Assembly (NCBI GenBank): GCA_043772905.1
Contig: JAYVFS010000339.1
Location: forward strand, 1 to 22,426
Direction: 5' to 3'
DNA length: 22,426 bases
Origin: JAAFJT01 sp043772905
GTDB lineage: Bacteria; Bacteroidota; Bacteroidia; Chitinophagales; Saprospiraceae
The stretch's first letter is position 1; the number at the start of each line of letters is the position of its first letter. Shown here in pieces: positions 18,436 through 22,426 of the stretch. Position numbers and translations under genes: made by a program. Below the pieces are notes generated by a model, which was given only the letters and a program-made list of their open reading frames with translations, did not search any database and had not been told where the DNA came from.

Positions 18436-21400
18436 ATGATGAGAATAGATCCTTCAGGTTGTGCAAATGAAGCACTCAACGGCAACAACGCTGATAAACG
18501 ACGGGAAACCGATGATTATCAGCATTATTTATTTATGCAAGCACCTGTCGCTATTATGATTTTGAAAGGTAAAGATTACTGTGTAGAATTAGCCAATGAT
18601 TTTTATTTACAAATAGTTGATAAAAACAAAGACTTTATAGGCAAACCCATCTTTGAATCATTACCCGAGCTTGAATCGCAAGGTGTTAGGGAGTTGCTTG
18701 ATGCCGTTATGGAAAGCGGTAAGCCCTTTGTTGGCAATGAATTGGCGGTCAATCTCAATAGAAATAATAACATAGAGCAAGGTTTTTATAATTTTACTTT
18801 TCAACCCATTTGTGAAGAAAATAACATTATAGGCGTTATTGTCGTCGCTACCGAAGTGACAGAACAAGTGCTTTCACGTAAACGGATTGAAGAAAGTGTA
18901 TCGCATTACCGACAGATGACGGATTTGATTCCCACAAAAATAAGCAATGCCAATGCCGATGGCAGTGTCGCATACTTTAATCAACACTGGTTAGATTTTG
19001 CGGGATTGAGTTTTGAAGATCTCAAAGAGTGGGGGTATCACAGCATTATGCACCCTGATGAAATAGAAGAATTTCAAACCCGCTTTCAGGCAGCTGCTCA
19101 AACTGGAACTGTTTTAGTAATGGAAATGCGTTTCAAAAATAAAGCGGGTGATTATATCTGGCATTTGAATCATGCATCACCTATAAAAGATGCCCATGGA
19201 AACATTAAGATGTGGGTGGGTTCTACCACAGAAATTCAAAAAATTAAAGAAAGTGAATCTCATTCCCGACAGGTATCCGATTTGATGCCCACAAAAATAA
19301 CCAATGCCAAACCAGATGGCACCATCATTTATTACAGCAAAAGTTGGCAGGATTATACAGGCGCAAGTTTTGATGATTTGATAAATAATGGATGGGGAAA
19401 ATGGATACACCCCGATCAATTAGCAGAAACAACACGTCGCTGGTTGCACTCAGTTGAGACGGGTAATGATTTTGATATGGATGTGCAAATGCTCAATCAT
19501 AAAGGGGCGTACCGTTGGCATTCGAGTAGTGCCAGAGCTGTAAAAGATGAAAATGGCAAGACGAAACTTTGGATTGGCTTCAATAGTGATATTCACGAAC
19601 AGAAAAAACAAACAGATGATTTGCAAGCCGAAGTTGAAACAGGAACTTACGAGCTAAAAGAAGCGAATAATTCGCTTATGCAAAAAAATAAAGAATTAGA
19701 AGATACCAAAAAGAAATTGTTATCAGAGTATGCCCGCAGCCTTATTGAAGCCAGTCTGGACCCTTTGATTACCATAAATACTGAGGGGCATATCACGGAT
19801 ATGAACGAAGCTTTTGCAAAAATTACAGGCGAATCACGTGAAAAACTGTTAGGCAGTGACTTCGTCAATCATTTCACCGACCCAAAAAAGGCACGTGAAA
19901 TATATGAAGAAGTATTCGCAAAAGGTTTTGTCACCAATTACCCACTCACGGTCATAGATGGTCATTTAACAGATGTTTTATTTAATGGTTCGGTTTATAA
20001 AGATGATAAAGGCAATGTATTAGGTGCTGTCGTTGTGGCAAGGGTCATTACGGAACAAAAACGTATTGAAAAAGAATTGGTTGAAGCCAGAGTCTTTGCT
20101 GAAATGGCAACTTTAATTGCCCAAGAAGCTAAAATTAAAGCAGAAGATGCGGTGAAATCGAAACAGCAATTTCTCTCAAACATGAGTCATGAGATTCGGA
20201 CACCGATGAATGCGATAATTGGTTTTACAAAAGTGATTTTAAAAACAGAGTTATCGGCAAAACAAAAAGAATATCTAACTGCCATAAAAATGAGTGGCGA
20301 CGCTTTGATTGTTTTGATAAATGACATACTCGATTTGGCAAAAGTAGATGCAGGAAAGATGACTTTTGAAAAAACACCTTTCAAATTGTCGCTGTCTATA
20401 TCCGCCATGTTGCATTTGTTTGAAACCAAAATTCAGGAAAAGAATTTAGAGTTGATTAAAATATACGACCCTAAAATCCCTGAAGTATTGGTCGGCGATC
20501 CTGTGCGTTTGCACCAAATTATATTGAATCTGTTGAGCAATGCCGTAAAATTTACCTCAAAAGGCAGTATTACGGTCAGTGTTTCTATACTCAATGAAGA
20601 TAAAGAGCAAGTAACCATTGAGTTTGCTGTGACCGACACAGGTATTGGTATTGGCGACGATAAATTAGATGAGATTTTTGAAAACTTTCATCAAGCAGCC
20701 AGTGATACATCGCGGTTGTTTGGCGGAACGGGATTAGGGTTGGCAATTGTCAAACAATTAGTCGAACCACAGGGCGGAAAGATTCATGTGAAAAGTGCCG
20801 TTAACGAAGGCACGACTTTTAGTTTCACTTTGAGTTTTCAAAAAACGGATGAAAAAGCAGAAATCCAAACGGAAATAATAGCAATGGATGATGATATTAA
20901 AAACATAAAAATATTGGTGGTTGAAGACATGGCACTCAATCAATTGCTTATGAAAACCGTTTTAGATGATTTTGGTTTTGACCGTGACATTGCCGACAAT
21001 GGCAAAATAGCCATTGAAAAACTCACGCAAAAAGATGCTCATGGTGCAACCAAAGATTATGATATTATTTTAATGGATTTGCAAATGCCTGAAATGAATG
21101 GTTTTGAAGCGACAGAATACATCCGAAAAACCTTGAAATCTAAGATTCCCATCATCGCATTGACGGCAGATGTGACGACAGTTGATTTAGCCAAATGCAA
21201 AGCCGTGGGTATGGACGATTATATCGCAAAACCCGTTGATGAACGCATTTTATATAGCAAAATAGTGAGTTTTGTAAAGAAATCTGTATCGAATAATGGC
21301 AATAACGGAAAGGAAATAAGCCAAATGGTCAAACAAAGGTATACAAACCTTGAATATTTGATGCAACGGACGAAATCAAATCCCCTATTAATGACAGAAA

Positions 21401-21693
21401 TGATTTCCGCTTATTTGGAACAAACGCCGCCGCTCATCCATGCGATGAAACAAAGTTATCAAGACAAGGATTGGACTTTATTACATTCTGCAGTGCATAA
21501 AATGATTCCGTCCTTTGCGATTATGGGAATTAGCACGGATTTTGAAAGTATGGCAAAAAAGGTGGTGGAATTCGCCCGCACACAAGAACAAGAAGATAAT
21601 ATGGCAGATATTGTATCACAACTTGAAAGCATCTGCACACAAGCATGTGAGGAACTGATAGAAGAACTTAAAAACCTTCAAAATAAAAAGTGA
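18436..21693 (+). CDS. hybrid sensor histidine kinase, PAS4-HisKA-HATPase-REC-HPt
   Basis: A 1085-residue soluble multidomain kinase with no membrane segments. Four PAS domains at about 25-145, 160-275, 285-395 and 436-555 (a coiled coil precedes the fourth; the second and third carry HPDE- and HPDQ-like segments typical of PAS_3). HisKA follows with NMSHEIRTPMNAI, His585 being the expected phosphorylation site. The ATPase domain shows LLSNAVKFT, DTGIGIG and GGTGLGLAI. A receiver with Asp881 (LMDLQMPEMNG) and a C-terminal HPt domain with likely His1021 (LHSAVHKMIPSF) complete it, so a full internal phosphorelay is possible. A GTG at 18394 is in frame but abuts the palindrome, so ATG 18436 is preferred. 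It overlaps the next gene by 1 nt. Confidence 0.93.
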   Translation: MMRIDPSGCANEALNGNNADKRRETDDYQHYLFMQAPVAIMILKGKDYCVELANDFYLQIVDKNKDFIGKPIFESLPELESQGVRELLDAVMESGKPFVGNELAVNLNRNNNIEQGFYNFTFQPICEENNIIGVIVVATEVTEQVLSRKRIEESVSHYRQMTDLIPTKISNANADGSVAYFNQHWLDFAGLSFEDLKEWGYHSIMHPDEIEEFQTRFQAAAQTGTVLVMEMRFKNKAGDYIWHLNHASPIKDAHGNIKMWVGSTTEIQKIKESESHSRQVSDLMPTKITNAKPDGTIIYYSKSWQDYTGASFDDLINNGWGKWIHPDQLAETTRRWLHSVETGNDFDMDVQMLNHKGAYRWHSSSARAVKDENGKTKLWIGFNSDIHEQKKQTDDLQAEVETGTYELKEANNSLMQKNKELEDTKKKLLSEYARSLIEASLDPLITINTEGHITDMNEAFAKITGESREKLLGSDFVNHFTDPKKAREIYEEVFAKGFVTNYPLTVIDGHLTDVLFNGSVYKDDKGNVLGAVVVARVITEQKRIEKELVEARVFAEMATLIAQEAKIKAEDAVKSKQQFLSNMSHEIRTPMNAIIGFTKVILKTELSAKQKEYLTAIKMSGDALIVLINDILDLAKVDAGKMTFEKTPFKLSLSISAMLHLFETKIQEKNLELIKIYDPKIPEVLVGDPVRLHQIILNLLSNAVKFTSKGSITVSVSILNEDKEQVTIEFAVTDTGIGIGDDKLDEIFENFHQAASDTSRLFGGTGLGLAIVKQLVEPQGGKIHVKSAVNEGTTFSFTLSFQKTDEKAEIQTEIIAMDDDIKNIKILVVEDMALNQLLMKTVLDDFGFDRDIADNGKIAIEKLTQKDAHGATKDYDIILMDLQMPEMNGFEATEYIRKTLKSKIPIIALTADVTTVDLAKCKAVGMDDYIAKPVDERILYSKIVSFVKKSVSNNGNNGKEISQMVKQRYTNLEYLMQRTKSNPLLMTEMISAYLEQTPPLIHAMKQSYQDKDWTLLHSAVHKMIPSFAIMGISTDFESMAKKVVEFARTQEQEDNMADIVSQLESICTQACEELIEELKNLQNKK
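19778..19788 (-). repeat. poly-C/CAGTAT word inside the kinase gene, reverse
   Basis: ATACTGAGGGG encodes the end of I-N-T-E-G in the fourth PAS domain. This is an 11-bp match in the antisense direction and could be chance or constraint by the protein. Confidence 0.45.
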
Positions 21694-22127
21694 TGAAAAA
21701 TATCAACAAAATAAAACTGTTTTTAGTGGATGACGATGCGGTATTCCTAAAACTATCGGAAATCGAACTACTCGAACATGCCGATTTTGACATCGAAACA
21801 TATCCGACGGGTGAGTTGTGTTTACAGAACTTAGGACATAATCCTGATGTCATCATTTTAGATTATCATCTCGATGGCATTGATAAGAATGCGATGAATG
21901 GCTTAGAGACTTTGGATAAAATCAAAAGCTATAATTCAGATATTCCTGTTATCATGTTGTCTTCGCAAGACAAAATCGAAGTGGCTGTCAATTGCATGCA
22001 CCATCGGGCTTATGATTATGTTGTCAAAAGCGAGACGGCTTTCATTCGCTTACAAAAAACCATTACCAACATTTTTAGTTATAAAAAAATGGAAAAGGAA
22101 TTGAATTGGTATATGTCGAAGATGTGA
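21693..22127 (+). CDS. single-domain response regulator
   Basis: A 144-residue receiver protein: LFLVDDDAVF with acidic residues 13-15, DVIILDYHLDG with phospho-acceptor Asp57, PVIMLSSQ with the conserved Ser, and YDYVVKSE with the conserved Lys. No DNA-binding output domain follows; the last about 20 residues form a helix. It starts with ATG 21693, sharing one base with the kinase stop (TGATG), a sign of translational coupling. It probably acts as a phosphate shuttle or protein-binding output of the hybrid kinase; the HPt domain of that kinase is the likely phosphodonor. Confidence 0.92.
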   Translation: MKNINKIKLFLVDDDAVFLKLSEIELLEHADFDIETYPTGELCLQNLGHNPDVIILDYHLDGIDKNAMNGLETLDKIKSYNSDIPVIMLSSQDKIEVAVNCMHHRAYDYVVKSETAFIRLQKTITNIFSYKKMEKELNWYMSKM

Positions 22128-22129
22128 TA

Positions 22130-22143
22130 CCCCCCCTCAGTAT
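22130..22143 (+). repeat. poly-C/CAGTAT word
   Basis: Seven C then TCAGTAT, beginning 3 nt after the response regulator stop. It is similar in placement to the copies at 2488 and 17113. Confidence 0.8.
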
Positions 22144-22172
22144 AAACGGGATTATCATCATCAATTTTCGAT

Positions 22173-22298
22173 ACGATAGGGTAAAACGCTACTGTGATAT
22201 GATAAAACCCAAGCGTGATAGGGTAAAACCCAAGCATAATATGATAAAACCCAAGCGTGTTGTGATAAAACCCAAGTATGCTATGGTACTTTCGTATA
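22173..22298. repeat. 21-bp minisatellite
   Basis: Six tandem 21-bp units; four (22194-22277) are well conserved around TAAAACCCAAG, with a degenerate unit on each side. Because 21 is three times seven, an open frame running over it would give a 7-residue repeat such as DMIKPKR/DRVKPKH, but no good start or neighbour supports a gene. 22299-22426 holds no gene I can support. Confidence 0.8.
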
Positions 22299-22426
22299 GT
22301 TAGTGATAAGCCGCTTTTGTCATTCAGTAGGAACCGTGTGTCCTGACCTTCTTAGACCCGACAGCCAAAGGTATAAGAAAATGCTATTTTCAAGATGATA
22401 GGGCGTAAGATTTACGTGAACTATCG

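Noticed and set aside
22106..22303. A 65-codon frame over the 21-bp minisatellite
   Set aside because: It starts inside the response regulator without an ATG, and any 21-bp repeat stays open if one unit is open; no independent support.
22320..22424. A 34-codon open stretch on the minus strand reaching the right edge
   Set aside because: Too short, no start visible and no recognisable family; recorded in case a gene enters from the right.

Overview
The window looks like a chromosomal stress-response region of a Bacteroidota bacterium, most likely a relative of the Chitinophagaceae (the family is inference). The DNA is AT-rich, almost every gene lies on the + strand, Shine-Dalgarno sites are weak or absent, and promoters carry the TTTG-type -7 element used by the Bacteroidota sigma factor. 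Protein families typical of the phylum recur throughout. No rRNA, tRNA, CRISPR array or complete insertion sequence is visible.

Layout. 1-4739 holds a metabolic and redox block: a GH100/debranching-like glycosidase and an AI-2E family transporter 3 nt apart, pterin carbinolamine dehydratase, an NADPH-dependent FMN reductase and a type II NADH dehydrogenase. 4740-17103 is dense in small stress proteins: a DUF6496 protein, a DUF6544-type membrane protein, a triple-BON protein, a Thivi_2564-type membrane protein, an sll1863-type lipoprotein, YceI, Dps, a YihY/BrkB membrane protein, an OmpA lipoprotein, an outer-membrane beta-barrel, a low-affinity iron-permease-like protein and two tandem CsbD proteins. 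Two genes below 60 codons (8215-8337 and 16927-17103) are included. Two gene relics (6215-6496 and 8351-8431) show past duplication and decay. 17209-22127 holds regulators: a degenerate ECF-sigma-like protein (a second lies at 9871-10314), an AraC-type regulator, and a four-PAS hybrid histidine kinase with an HPt domain overlapping a single-domain response regulator.

The main observation is a local regulon. Eight operator-promoter modules share one rigid architecture. Each is exactly 68 bp from the A of an ATGTGTG-like box to the G of TTTG. Each has two 9-bp direct half-sites (consensus ATYRTGTAA) 21 bp apart, and 23 bp separate the operator from TTTG. They precede genes for small stress proteins. 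A ninth, decayed copy lies at 12680-12729. Four of the modules directly follow hairpins built of short repeated words, so those genes look like insulated single-gene cassettes. The direct-repeat geometry suits an AraC-type (or LytTR-type) activator; the AraC protein at 17662-18231 is the best local candidate.

The second observation is a dispersed 11-14 bp word, C(4-7)TCAGTAT, found thirteen times counting variants. It is mostly just after stop codons or upstream of starts, and twice inside coding sequence. It has no symmetry and its function is unknown. Other repeat families include a long perfect palindrome at two sites, a GTCATTCTGAACGCAGT inverted repeat, a 115-bp element with near-perfect terminal inverted repeats in the YihY leader, and a 21-bp minisatellite at the right end.
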